Shown in pieces: positions 1 to 5,211 of a stretch of DNA of 5,211 nucleotides; the stretch's first letter is position 1; each line of letters starts with the position of its first letter. Position numbers and translations under genes: made by a program. The notes below the pieces were generated by a model. That model saw only the letters and a program-made list of their open reading frames with translations, did not search any database and was not told where the DNA came from. Location of the stretch: the NCBI GenBank assembly GCA_019239585.1, contig JAFAZU010000463.1:1-5211 (forward strand). The letters are read 5' to 3'. This DNA comes from Acidobacteriaceae bacterium (GTDB taxonomy: Bacteria; Acidobacteriota; Terriglobia; Bryobacterales; Bryobacteraceae).

Positions 1-718
1 CAATCTGCGCGGCTACGTCCGACAGAATGTCGCCATACAGATTCGGCATTACGATGACATCGAAAATTTCCGGCGTGTCGGCTAGCTTCGCCGCCCCAAT
101 ATCGACGATCCAGTGTTCTTTTTCAATCTGTGGATACTCTGCCCCTACCTCATCGAAGACCTTATGGAACAGCCCGTCAGTGAGCTTCATGATGTTGTCT
201 TTGGTGAAACACGTCACTTTCCGGCGGTTGTTCCGCACGGCGTACTCGAACGCATACCGCACGATCCGCTCACAGCCCGAGCGCGTGATGATCTTCAGAC
301 ACTGCACCACATCGGCTGTTTGCCGGTGCTCAATACCGGCATACAGATCCTCCTCATTTTCACGGACAATGACAACGTCCATTTTCGGGTGCTTGGTCGC
401 AACAAACGGATAATAGGACACACACGGACGCACATTCGCGTATAAACCGAGCGTCTTTCGCACCGTCACGTTCAGGCTCTTGAATCCGCCTCCTTGCGGC
501 GTCGTGATGGGCGCTTTGAGAAATACCTTGGTCCGGCGCAGTAATTCCCATGCCGACGGCTCAATGCCAGCCGAGTAGCCACGACTGTACACCGCCTCAC
601 CGATCTCAATGGTTTCAATGGATAAAGGTGCGCCTGCTTCCTTTAAAATCCGGAGCGTCGCGTTCATGATCTCGGGGCCGATACCGTCGCCATAAGCAAC
701 CGTGATAGGGATAGACAT
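1..718 (-). CDS. icd: Isocitrate dehydrogenase (NADP-type, Thermus/Rickettsia-like), N-terminal half, 3' end cut by the window edge
   Basis: Reading the minus strand from the ATG at 718-716 gives 239 open codons with no stop before the left edge. The protein belongs to the isocitrate/isopropylmalate dehydrogenase family, which oxidatively decarboxylates isocitrate to 2-oxoglutarate in the cytosolic TCA cycle. Visible signatures are the N-terminal GDGIGPEI (residues 10-17), the substrate loop with S81, N83, R87 and R97 (matching Ser113, Asn115, Arg119 and Arg129 of E. coli Icd), R119 followed by ENEEDLYAGIE (Tyr126), FTKDNIMK with Lys173 (catalytic Lys230 equivalent), and NLYGDILSD with the metal-binding aspartates D230 and D234. 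The N-terminal start and the segment around WIVDIGAAKLADTP (203-216) resemble the longer Thermus/Rickettsia-type enzymes of about 480-500 residues, so roughly half is missing. Isopropylmalate dehydrogenase is less likely because the substrate loop carries the isocitrate-type S-x-N pattern. There is no Shine-Dalgarno at normal spacing. NADP rather than NAD use is inferred from the family; the cofactor-determining region lies outside the window. Confidence 0.93.
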   Translation of the reverse strand, partial: MSIPITVAYGDGIGPEIMNATLRILKEAGAPLSIETIEIGEAVYSRGYSAGIEPSAWELLRRTKVFLKAPITTPQGGGFKSLNVTVRKTLGLYANVRPCVSYYPFVATKHPKMDVVIVRENEEDLYAGIEHRQTADVVQCLKIITRSGCERIVRYAFEYAVRNNRRKVTCFTKDNIMKLTDGLFHKVFDEVGAEYPQIEKEHWIVDIGAAKLADTPEIFDVIVMPNLYGDILSDVAAQI

Positions 719-724
719 GTCCAC

Positions 725-754
725 AATATACGCTATACATATCATGTATTGCAA
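725..754 (-). promoter_or_regulatory. Candidate sigma70-type promoter for icd
   Basis: On the minus strand TTGCAA (754-749, 4 of 6 to the -35 consensus) is followed by an 18-bp spacer and TATATT (730-725, 5 of 6 to the -10 consensus). The -10 box ends only 6 nt before the icd ATG at 718, so a start site at the usual distance would fall on or beside the start codon, giving a leaderless mRNA. The match is by eye and the region is AT-rich, so chance similarity is possible. Confidence 0.45.
735..749. promoter_or_regulatory. Perfect inverted repeat, candidate operator in the divergent promoter region
   Basis: ATACAT-ATC-ATGTAT is a perfect 6-bp dyad with a 3-bp centre. It lies almost entirely in the spacer between the candidate -35 and -10 boxes of icd and about 46 bp upstream of the start codon of the adjacent winged-helix gene. 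The size and symmetry suit a dimeric winged-helix regulator, and a protein bound there would be expected to block icd transcription. That the neighbouring regulator binds here is inference. Confidence 0.45.
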
Positions 755-781
755 GACGTGTTTTTGAATTCCTGTTTTTAC

Positions 782-787
782 TATTCT
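782..787 (+). promoter_or_regulatory. Possible -10 box of the winged-helix/bestrophin unit
   Basis: TATTCT matches 4 of 6 positions of the -10 consensus and ends 7 nt before the ATG at 795, a distance that would place the transcription start at or next to the start codon. No convincing -35 box is seen at 16-18 bp. The purine run AAAAGGG (788-794) directly abuts the ATG and is too close to serve as a normal Shine-Dalgarno. Confidence 0.25.
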
Positions 788-794
788 AAAAGGG

Positions 795-1085
795 ATGCGC
801 GACTGGACGTTTCTCACCAATCATACTCACGTGCTTCTTTGCATCGCCGCTGACCCTGAGATTCGTCTTCGCAGCATCGCTGAACAAGTCGGTATTACCG
901 AGCGCGCCGCTCAGCGCATCGTCGCCGACCTCGTTGAAGGCGGCTACTTAATCGCTGAAAAGGTTGGTCGCCGCAATCGCTACCGCATCGAGCCCAACCT
1001 TCCCTTCCGCCATCCGGTCGAAAGCCATGCCACGATCCGACCGCTGCTTGAGTTATTTGCGCCTTTGCCCCGGAACGGAAAGTAA
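795..1085 (+). CDS. Small winged helix-turn-helix transcriptional regulator
   Basis: This 96-residue protein is almost entirely a MarR/ArsR-like winged helix. Helix 1 covers roughly residues 8-19 (TNHTHVLLCIAAD). The helix-turn-helix follows at 24-48, with RLRSIAEQVGIT as the first helix and turn and ERAAQRIVADLVEGG as the recognition helix. The wing is at 51-66, rich in Arg and Lys (EKVGRRNRYRI), and suits contact with DNA. The C-terminal 25 residues form a short tail (PLLELFAPL) that might mediate dimerisation. No cysteine cluster, metal site or ligand domain is visible, so the signal it senses is unknown. The ATG at 795 is the only ATG in frame after the upstream TGA at 765-767, and the family commonly begins shortly before the WTFLTNH segment. 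The gene diverges from icd and is followed 20 bp later by the bestrophin gene on the same strand. Regulation of itself, icd or the channel is plausible but unproven. Confidence 0.85.
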   Translation: MRDWTFLTNHTHVLLCIAADPEIRLRSIAEQVGITERAAQRIVADLVEGGYLIAEKVGRRNRYRIEPNLPFRHPVESHATIRPLLELFAPLPRNGK

Positions 1086-1094
1086 GTAGGTTAG

Positions 1095-1100
1095 TTTAAT
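1095..1100 (+). promoter_or_regulatory. Possible internal -10 box upstream of the bestrophin gene
   Basis: TTTAAT matches 5 of 6 positions of the -10 consensus and lies 5 nt before the bestrophin ATG at 1106. The nearest -35-like match, TTGCCC at 1065-1070, is 24 bp upstream, which is too far. The site could drive a leaderless secondary transcript, or be a chance match in the AT-rich 20-bp gap between the two genes. No strong Shine-Dalgarno precedes the ATG; TAGG at 1087-1090 is 15 nt away. Confidence 0.2.
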
Positions 1101-1105
1101 AAGAA

Positions 1106-2023
1106 ATGGTCATTGAGTATGGAACAAACTGGCCGCGCATCCTACGGCAGATCGGCCGCTTTCTCTTGTTTCTTTTCTGCCTCTCCATAGCGGTTACGGC
1201 ATTGAATTACTTCGACCATCCATTCAAGAAAATTGCTGTTCCCGACCTGATTGTTTCCGTGCTGGGTGCGGCGTTGGGAATCCTGCTTGGTTTTCGCACG
1301 AACTCCGCCTATGCCCGCTGGTGGGAAGCACGCCAACTCTGGGGGGCACTCGTCAATAGTTCCCGATCCATCGCGCGGCAAGCTCTTGCGTTTACACGGG
1401 ATCTTCCGGACGAGCAACAAGCGGCTGGAGACCAGTTTGCTCACCATTTGATTTACGCGCAGCTTGCATTTGTTCATGCCCTGCGCTGCCATCTGCGCAA
1501 GCAGTCGCCTTGGGAAGATATTGTGCCATTCCTTCCTGATGAATTTGTAACCAAGCTGCGAGGAGAGCAGAACATTCCAGCCGCGATTCTGCAACACATG
1601 GGCGAGTATGCTGCAAACGGAGCCAATATGGGGCTGCTTACGGAATGGCGGCTAACCCGTCTAGACAGCACCTTCACGGATCTGGCAAATGTGCAGGGCG
1701 CTTGTGAGCGCATCAAAAACACGCCGCTGCCGCGCCAGTACGATCATTATCCTGAGCTTTTCGCGCAAGCTTATTGCGTTCTGCTGCCGTTTGTCCTGGT
1801 GGATGAGACAAAGCTTTTCACGCCGCTTGTCACATTAAGCATCGGCTTTGTCTTCCTGGTTCTCAATCGTATTGGAAAGAACCTGGAAGATCCTTTTGAG
1901 AACAAAGTCTATGACACGCCTATGACCGCGCTGTCGCGCACCATCGAAATTAATTTGCGGCAAACTCTGGGCGAAACGCAACTGCCGCCGCCCGTTCAGC
2001 CGGAAAAAGGCGTGCTTTGGTAA
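1106..2023 (+). CDS. Bestrophin family (UPF0187/YneE-like) membrane channel protein
   Basis: The 305-residue product has the length and pattern of bacterial bestrophins, which form pentameric ion channels in the inner membrane. Eukaryotic members and some bacterial ones conduct chloride, while Klebsiella KpBest is reported to conduct cations, so the ion carried here is unknown. Four hydrophobic segments are visible at about residues 17-35, 46-63, 218-235 and 238-256, in the usual two-plus-two arrangement around a large helical cytosolic region. Family hallmarks are GFRTNSAYARWWEARQLWG (62-80), just after the second segment and followed by SSRSIARQ; ERIKNTPLPRQYDHY (201-215), leading into the third segment; and IGKNLEDPFENKVYDTPM (256-273), followed by IEINLRQTLGE near the C-terminus. 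The gene is complete and intact. It starts 20 bp after the winged-helix gene and was probably co-transcribed with it. It ends 11 bp from the convergent acyltransferase gene, with no room for a normal terminator in the gap. Confidence 0.93.
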   Translation: MVIEYGTNWPRILRQIGRFLLFLFCLSIAVTALNYFDHPFKKIAVPDLIVSVLGAALGILLGFRTNSAYARWWEARQLWGALVNSSRSIARQALAFTRDLPDEQQAAGDQFAHHLIYAQLAFVHALRCHLRKQSPWEDIVPFLPDEFVTKLRGEQNIPAAILQHMGEYAANGANMGLLTEWRLTRLDSTFTDLANVQGACERIKNTPLPRQYDHYPELFAQAYCVLLPFVLVDETKLFTPLVTLSIGFVFLVLNRIGKNLEDPFENKVYDTPMTALSRTIEINLRQTLGETQLPPPVQPEKGVLW

Positions 2024-2034
2024 TAAAGGGCGAT

Positions 2035-3249
2035 TCAGATTCTTAAGAAAATTTTGCGCCGATACATCCAGAACAGCATAAGCCAGTAAGTCGCAAGCAC
2101 GGCGGCCCCCAGCAGCAGCGGCTGAAGCGCTGGCCCAAAAACCCGGAACGGCGCGTCACCGAAGTGAATCCGGTATGAACTCGTGATGAAATCTTCGCAT
2201 AAATGCGCAATCAGGTATGCAGCAATTGAATTGGTGCCGACCACTACGAGAGGGAAAGCCCAGCGACGGTAGCCCTTGGCCTCGATAACCCAGCTAAATG
2301 CGGCCAGTAATAAGAAACAGGCTCCTCCGCTGAACAGTGTCCAACTAGGAGTCCAAATGCGCTTGACGATGGGGCAGATTCCGGCGAAGTGCAAAACCAA
2401 ACCCAAAAGGATTCCCGACACCCCTGCCAGGATCAAACGGCGGAATGGAATAGCAGGCGCAAACTCACGAAGCCATCTTCCTGCGATGAGTCCCAGAATC
2501 ATGGTCCCGAGCGTGGGAATAAAACTGAGCGTAAGATAGCCGCCCCCGTTCGTCACAAACGGCGACTGGCGCGGAAATAGATTGAGAAACCACTGATCAA
2601 AAGCCGTGCCTAAGTTGGCGTTCTTGTTCCAATGAGCAGCGAAACCGGAGAAGTTGTGGCTCCAATTAGGGGGAACACCGACCGGGTACAGCGCCCAGAG
2701 GAGCCAGTACCCGAATAATACGGCTGCGAAAGCTCCCCATTGCCAGCGCGGAGAACGGAACCCGAGCAGAAACAAAAAGGTGTAACCGAGTCCGATCTGC
2801 GTAAGAGTATCCTCGAACGTGAAGTAAGTTTGGGAGCTATGGATCGAGCGCAGGAAAATACCCAGCGCAATCAGGAGAAACGAACGCCAGAGCGTATGCG
2901 GCAGCATTCGGCGGAAGCTCATGCCTTTCCGCAAACGGCTCGCAATAGAATACGGCAGGGCCACACCTACCAGGAAAGAAAAAGAAGGCTGAATGAGGTC
3001 ATGGAGCGAGCAGCCCGCCCACTCCACATGGCTTTGATTATAAGCAAGGACTTGCCAGATCCAATTACCCGGAAACGACTTTGCTACCGCCGCCAAGCAC
3101 AACACTTCCGCCATCATCAACACCATGACGAAGCCACGATAAGCGTCCACTGCTACGTTTCTCGTAATGGGCAATGCTCCCGAAGAGCTATTTGCCTCGC
3201 GTGGATGCAGTACTTGTTCTTTTACAGAAGGCGTTTCCAGTTTGGGCAT
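2035..3249 (-). CDS. Heparan-alpha-glucosaminide N-acetyltransferase-like membrane protein (DUF5009/DUF1624, NagX-type)
   Basis: The 404-residue protein is a multi-pass inner-membrane protein with about ten hydrophobic segments (roughly 39-57, 86-103, 118-135, 150-164, 171-190, 236-256, 271-290, 304-321, 331-350 and 374-396) after a polar 30-residue N-terminus. Family signatures are DAYRGFVMVLMM (35-46), the stretch QSHVEWAGCSLHDLIQPSF (72-90), and PIVKRIWTPSW (293-303). His74 in SHVEW aligns with the active-site histidine of human HGSNAT, which carries the acetyl group across the membrane from acetyl-CoA to a glucosamine end. Bacterial relatives include NagX, predicted in N-acetylglucosamine utilisation loci; their activity is poorly established. 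The ATG at 3249 is preceded by a weak AGGT Shine-Dalgarno at 3258-3255 (5-nt spacing). It lies 69 bp downstream of the TonB receptor on the same strand, consistent with a shared unit for a sugar-containing substrate. The acyl acceptor cannot be read from the sequence. Confidence 0.85.
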   Translation of the reverse strand: MPKLETPSVKEQVLHPREANSSSGALPITRNVAVDAYRGFVMVLMMAEVLCLAAVAKSFPGNWIWQVLAYNQSHVEWAGCSLHDLIQPSFSFLVGVALPYSIASRLRKGMSFRRMLPHTLWRSFLLIALGIFLRSIHSSQTYFTFEDTLTQIGLGYTFLFLLGFRSPRWQWGAFAAVLFGYWLLWALYPVGVPPNWSHNFSGFAAHWNKNANLGTAFDQWFLNLFPRQSPFVTNGGGYLTLSFIPTLGTMILGLIAGRWLREFAPAIPFRRLILAGVSGILLGLVLHFAGICPIVKRIWTPSWTLFSGGACFLLLAAFSWVIEAKGYRRWAFPLVVVGTNSIAAYLIAHLCEDFITSSYRIHFGDAPFRVFGPALQPLLLGAAVLATYWLMLFWMYRRKIFLRI

Positions 3250-3261
3250 AATGGACCTACT

Positions 3262-3280
3262 AAGCTGAACCGATCAGCTT
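3262..3280 (-). other. Stem-loop between the receptor and acyltransferase genes
   Basis: In the transcript direction AAGCTGA-TCGGT-TCAGCTT forms a perfect 7-bp stem with a 5-nt loop. It begins 38 nt after the receptor stop codon and ends 12 nt before the acyltransferase ATG, just upstream of its AGGT ribosome-binding site, which stays outside the stem. No U-run follows on either strand, so it is not a standard rho-independent terminator. It might be an mRNA-stability, processing or translation-tuning element, or an operator; a chance dyad is also possible. Confidence 0.4.
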
Positions 3281-3318
3281 TGCTGTGCGGCGTTTACAAA
3301 GCAGATACCACGAAATGC

Positions 3319-5211
3319 CTAGAAAGTAAACCCTACGCGGGCGATCACCGTTCGCGGCCCCAAGAAATGTGTGCCGCTGAAGGTGGAAAGAAAGTTGTAA
3401 ACAGCTACTAAATTAGTCAGGTTTTCAACTTGCAGGGAGGCGGTAATACGCCTCGGCCCTTCGACATGCAGTAGGTTGTCCGTGCCAATGCCAAGGTCGA
3501 AGACGTTGCGAGGCTTCACGCGGTCCGGGTTGTGGTCGTCGTTTTCCGTTCCCGTTTGCGGCAGTGTCAACAGTTTCGAAGTGCCGATGCCGTTGCAAGT
3601 TGTAATGGGAGCTCCAAACGTAGCGTATACGCCATCGCAGGCAAAGCCAATGGAAGTCTGCTGAGCGGCAGTCAATTGAAGGGCAGCAGCAACGTCCGGC
3701 ACTCCGCTGACTACCAAGCCGCTGTCGTAGCGCCAGATGAAACTGAAGTACTCCTCATTATGCGGGCGCTGGTAGCGCAAGTTTACCGTAGATTGCAGTT
3801 CCTGATCGTGATCGATGCGGAAGACACCGGCCGGAACAAGGGAGCTGTTCAGTAAACCGCCGGACTGAGGGGGAAAATAACGCGCGCGCGTGTGCCCGGT
3901 CGTCCAATAGGCAACGAAGCCGTGGATATTTGTGGTGCTGACACGGGCATTGAAGCCGTCGAGCTTTGAATTGTGCCAAGCGATAGGAAAGGTAATGGTT
4001 GTGTTCTGCAGAGTGCTGAAATCGAACGCGTTATTCGTATACTTCCAGAAGTAATCGGCATCGACCAGGATGTATTTGCCGATGCCTTGCTGAAAGCCGA
4101 GGTTGTACTGATTGCGGCGACCGGGTGAAATGGCCGGAGCCTGGCTTGCTCCCAGCAAGGCCAAAGCCTGACCGTTGTTAAGCCCGGATGCGCTCGAAAG
4201 CAGCAGATTTTCATTGAACGGAGTCTCAAAGGTCCGCGAGTAGGCGGCGCGCAGCACAGTGTTGGTCTTCTTGAAGTTATAAGCTAAGCTGACGCGCGGC
4301 TGGGCAGCGCCATCAGAAGTCAGTCCATAATAAGTATCGCCGCGAAGGCCGACGTTCAAGGCGAAGTTGCCGAGCGTAATCGCATCCTGTACGTACGCTG
4401 CATATTGGTTGATGTTGTGAGCAGCACGGTACTGAAATAGCCTTCCTCCCCGGGAAAGGTCAAAAGGAATCAGGCCCGGTTCTAGGCTCGTATTCGGGGA
4501 GTAGCCGAGGGCTTCGCACGTATTGGGATCGGTTACGGAGGAGATCGTTATTGGAGCGCCGTCCGCGCTGTTGCAGACGGCATTCAACGTCGGATCGGTA
4601 ATAGCGAAATTGAAAGACTCAATCAGGCGGGTCTGCTTGAGATCAATACCAGCTTTGATGTTATGCCGGCCTTTATTGACTGCGAAGTCACTGCGAAAAC
4701 CGTAGTTCAGAAGCTGACGGCTCTGACTTTGTGTAGAAGGGGTATCGGCAAAAGGATCACGGCTTGGATAGTAATTAAATTGGTCCTTGCGCGCATAAAG
4801 GTTTGCTGTCAACAGCATTTGAGAGCTGAACGTATGCTGGTAGCCAGGCGCAATGTTCCAAGTCAGTACCCTTTGCCTTTGATCCTGGCTGAGCTGATCG
4901 TAGCTGTTGGGAATTTGTATCCAATTACGCGCCGTAAATAGATTCAGGTGGAACACATCGACGGCGGTTGGCTGATAGTCAAAGCGGTCGAAGATAGTTT
5001 GATTGTTGCCGATGTCGTGGAACGGGGTGAATTCAGGACTGTCCAGGAAGCGCCCGCTACGCGAACCATCCAGCGCGATGAAGTTGCCGAGTTTCTCACT
5101 TCCGAAACCGTAGCTGACCTCACCGCCGGTGGAACCAAAAGTTCCATAGTACGTTTCAACGCTGCCGAAATGTTTGCCCGCCCCTAAGCCGGACCGGGTT
5201 GTAATCTGAGC
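3319..5211 (-). CDS. TonB-dependent outer-membrane receptor, C-terminal beta-barrel part, 5' end cut by the window edge
   Basis: The minus-strand frame is open from the right edge to the TAG at 3321-3319, giving 630 residues. The reading starts inside the protein with QITTRSG, the kind of sequence found at the junction of plug and barrel, followed by alternating hydrophobic/aromatic strands (SVETYYGTFGSTGGEVSYGF) and polar loops. Later barrel strands include HNIKAGIDLKQTRLIESFNF, FALNVGLRGDTYY, RVSLAYNFKKTNTVLRAAYSR and ASLQVENLTNLVAVYNF, and the chain ends in IARVGFTF, with the terminal Phe typical of BAM-assembled barrels. The signal peptide, TonB box and plug, and any N-terminal carboxypeptidase-regulatory-like domain, would lie beyond the window. 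The GTG at 4956 is not the start, because homologous barrel sequence continues upstream in frame. Such receptors import large substrates such as glycans or siderophores using the proton-motive force; the substrate here is unknown. The fragment has exactly four cysteines, in two loop pairs. The acyltransferase follows after 69 bp. Confidence 0.9.
   Translation of the reverse strand, partial: AQITTRSGLGAGKHFGSVETYYGTFGSTGGEVSYGFGSEKLGNFIALDGSRSGRFLDSPEFTPFHDIGNNQTIFDRFDYQPTAVDVFHLNLFTARNWIQIPNSYDQLSQDQRQRVLTWNIAPGYQHTFSSQMLLTANLYARKDQFNYYPSRDPFADTPSTQSQSRQLLNYGFRSDFAVNKGRHNIKAGIDLKQTRLIESFNFAITDPTLNAVCNSADGAPITISSVTDPNTCEALGYSPNTSLEPGLIPFDLSRGGRLFQYRAAHNINQYAAYVQDAITLGNFALNVGLRGDTYYGLTSDGAAQPRVSLAYNFKKTNTVLRAAYSRTFETPFNENLLLSSASGLNNGQALALLGASQAPAISPGRRNQYNLGFQQGIGKYILVDADYFWKYTNNAFDFSTLQNTTITFPIAWHNSKLDGFNARVSTTNIHGFVAYWTTGHTRARYFPPQSGGLLNSSLVPAGVFRIDHDQELQSTVNLRYQRPHNEEYFSFIWRYDSGLVVSGVPDVAAALQLTAAQQTSIGFACDGVYATFGAPITTCNGIGTSKLLTLPQTGTENDDHNPDRVKPRNVFDLGIGTDNLLHVEGPRRITASLQVENLTNLVAVYNFLSTFSGTHFLGPRTVIARVGFTF
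3880..3895. repeat. Alternating purine-pyrimidine (CG)5 tract
   Basis: A (CG)5 run at 3881-3890 is flanked by A and TGTGC, giving 16 strictly alternating purine-pyrimidine bases. It lies within the receptor gene and encodes part of HTRAR. Such tracts can adopt Z-DNA and may slip in replication, but the reading frame is intact here and codon choice alone explains it. Confidence 0.35.

Noticed and set aside
27..551. Plus-strand frames and one out-of-frame minus-strand frame over positions 27-551
   Set aside because: All overlap the convincing isocitrate dehydrogenase frame, which carries every expected active-site motif.
1142..1722. Minus-strand open frames opposite the bestrophin gene
   Set aside because: They are antisense to a well-supported bestrophin, have low-complexity, Arg/Cys-rich products and show no recognisable motif.
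2040..2055. TTCTTAAGAA and AAAATTTT palindromes near the convergent gene ends, considered as a bidirectional terminator
   Set aside because: They lie inside the acyltransferase C-terminal codons, have no loop and no GC-rich stem, so they do not form a rho-independent terminator. I see no convincing terminator for either convergent gene.
3250..3318. Independent promoter for the acyltransferase gene in the 69-bp gap
   Set aside because: No paired -35/-10 boxes at proper spacing could be found on the minus strand; co-transcription with the receptor is simpler.
2740..3411. A 223-codon open frame on the plus strand starting at 2740
   Set aside because: It runs antisense through the N-terminal part of the acyltransferase gene and into the receptor end. 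Its product is Arg/Gln-rich, resembles no family and ignores gene boundaries, while the minus strand gives clear membrane and barrel proteins.
3880..3895. Z-DNA-prone (CG)5 tract as a phase-variation switch
   Set aside because: It is short, in frame within a barrel-coding region, and is explained by Arg/Ala codons; nothing suggests slippage.
4954..4956. GTG as the start codon of the TonB receptor
   Set aside because: The same frame continues upstream for 85 codons to the window edge with clear beta-barrel sequence, and a 545-residue start here would lack signal peptide and plug.

Overview
The window looks like ordinary chromosomal DNA from a Gram-negative, free-living bacterium. The protein set and the general character of the sequences (a large TonB-dependent outer-membrane receptor, a bacterial HGSNAT/DUF5009-type membrane acyltransferase, a bestrophin-family channel and a Thermus/Rickettsia-type isocitrate dehydrogenase, at roughly 50-55% GC by eye) would fit Acidobacteriota best. 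This taxonomic guess is an inference from memory of families, not a search result. There is no rRNA, tRNA, CRISPR array, insertion sequence, phage gene or obvious frameshift.

Layout from left to right. (1) Positions 1-718, minus strand: the N-terminal half of an isocitrate dehydrogenase (icd) that runs off the left edge. (2) Positions 719-794: a short AT-rich divergent promoter region holding a perfect 6-3-6 inverted repeat. (3) Positions 795-1085, plus strand: a 96-residue winged-helix regulator, followed after 20 bp by (4) positions 1106-2023, plus strand, a bestrophin/UPF0187 channel protein. These two probably form one transcription unit. (5) Positions 2035-3249, minus strand: a multi-pass heparan-alpha-glucosaminide N-acetyltransferase-like protein (DUF5009/DUF1624, the group that includes NagX), convergent with the bestrophin gene and only 11 bp from it. 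(6) Positions 3319-5211, minus strand: the C-terminal 630 residues of a TonB-dependent receptor that runs off the right edge and lies 69 bp upstream of the acyltransferase on the same strand. A small stem-loop sits between these two.

Two functional modules can be suggested. On the left, the small regulator lies between icd and the bestrophin gene, and the inverted repeat sits inside the best-looking icd promoter, so the regulator may control both directions. On the right, the receptor and the membrane acyltransferase probably belong to one unit for uptake and handling of a glycan or another TonB substrate. This is by analogy to N-acetylglucosamine/chitin utilisation loci, where NagX-type proteins accompany TonB receptors; the substrate cannot be read from this sequence. 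I did not find a clear, previously undescribed system. The most interesting points are the dyad inside the divergent promoter, the -10-like boxes placed so close to three start codons that leaderless mRNAs are plausible, and the receptor-acyltransferase pair.
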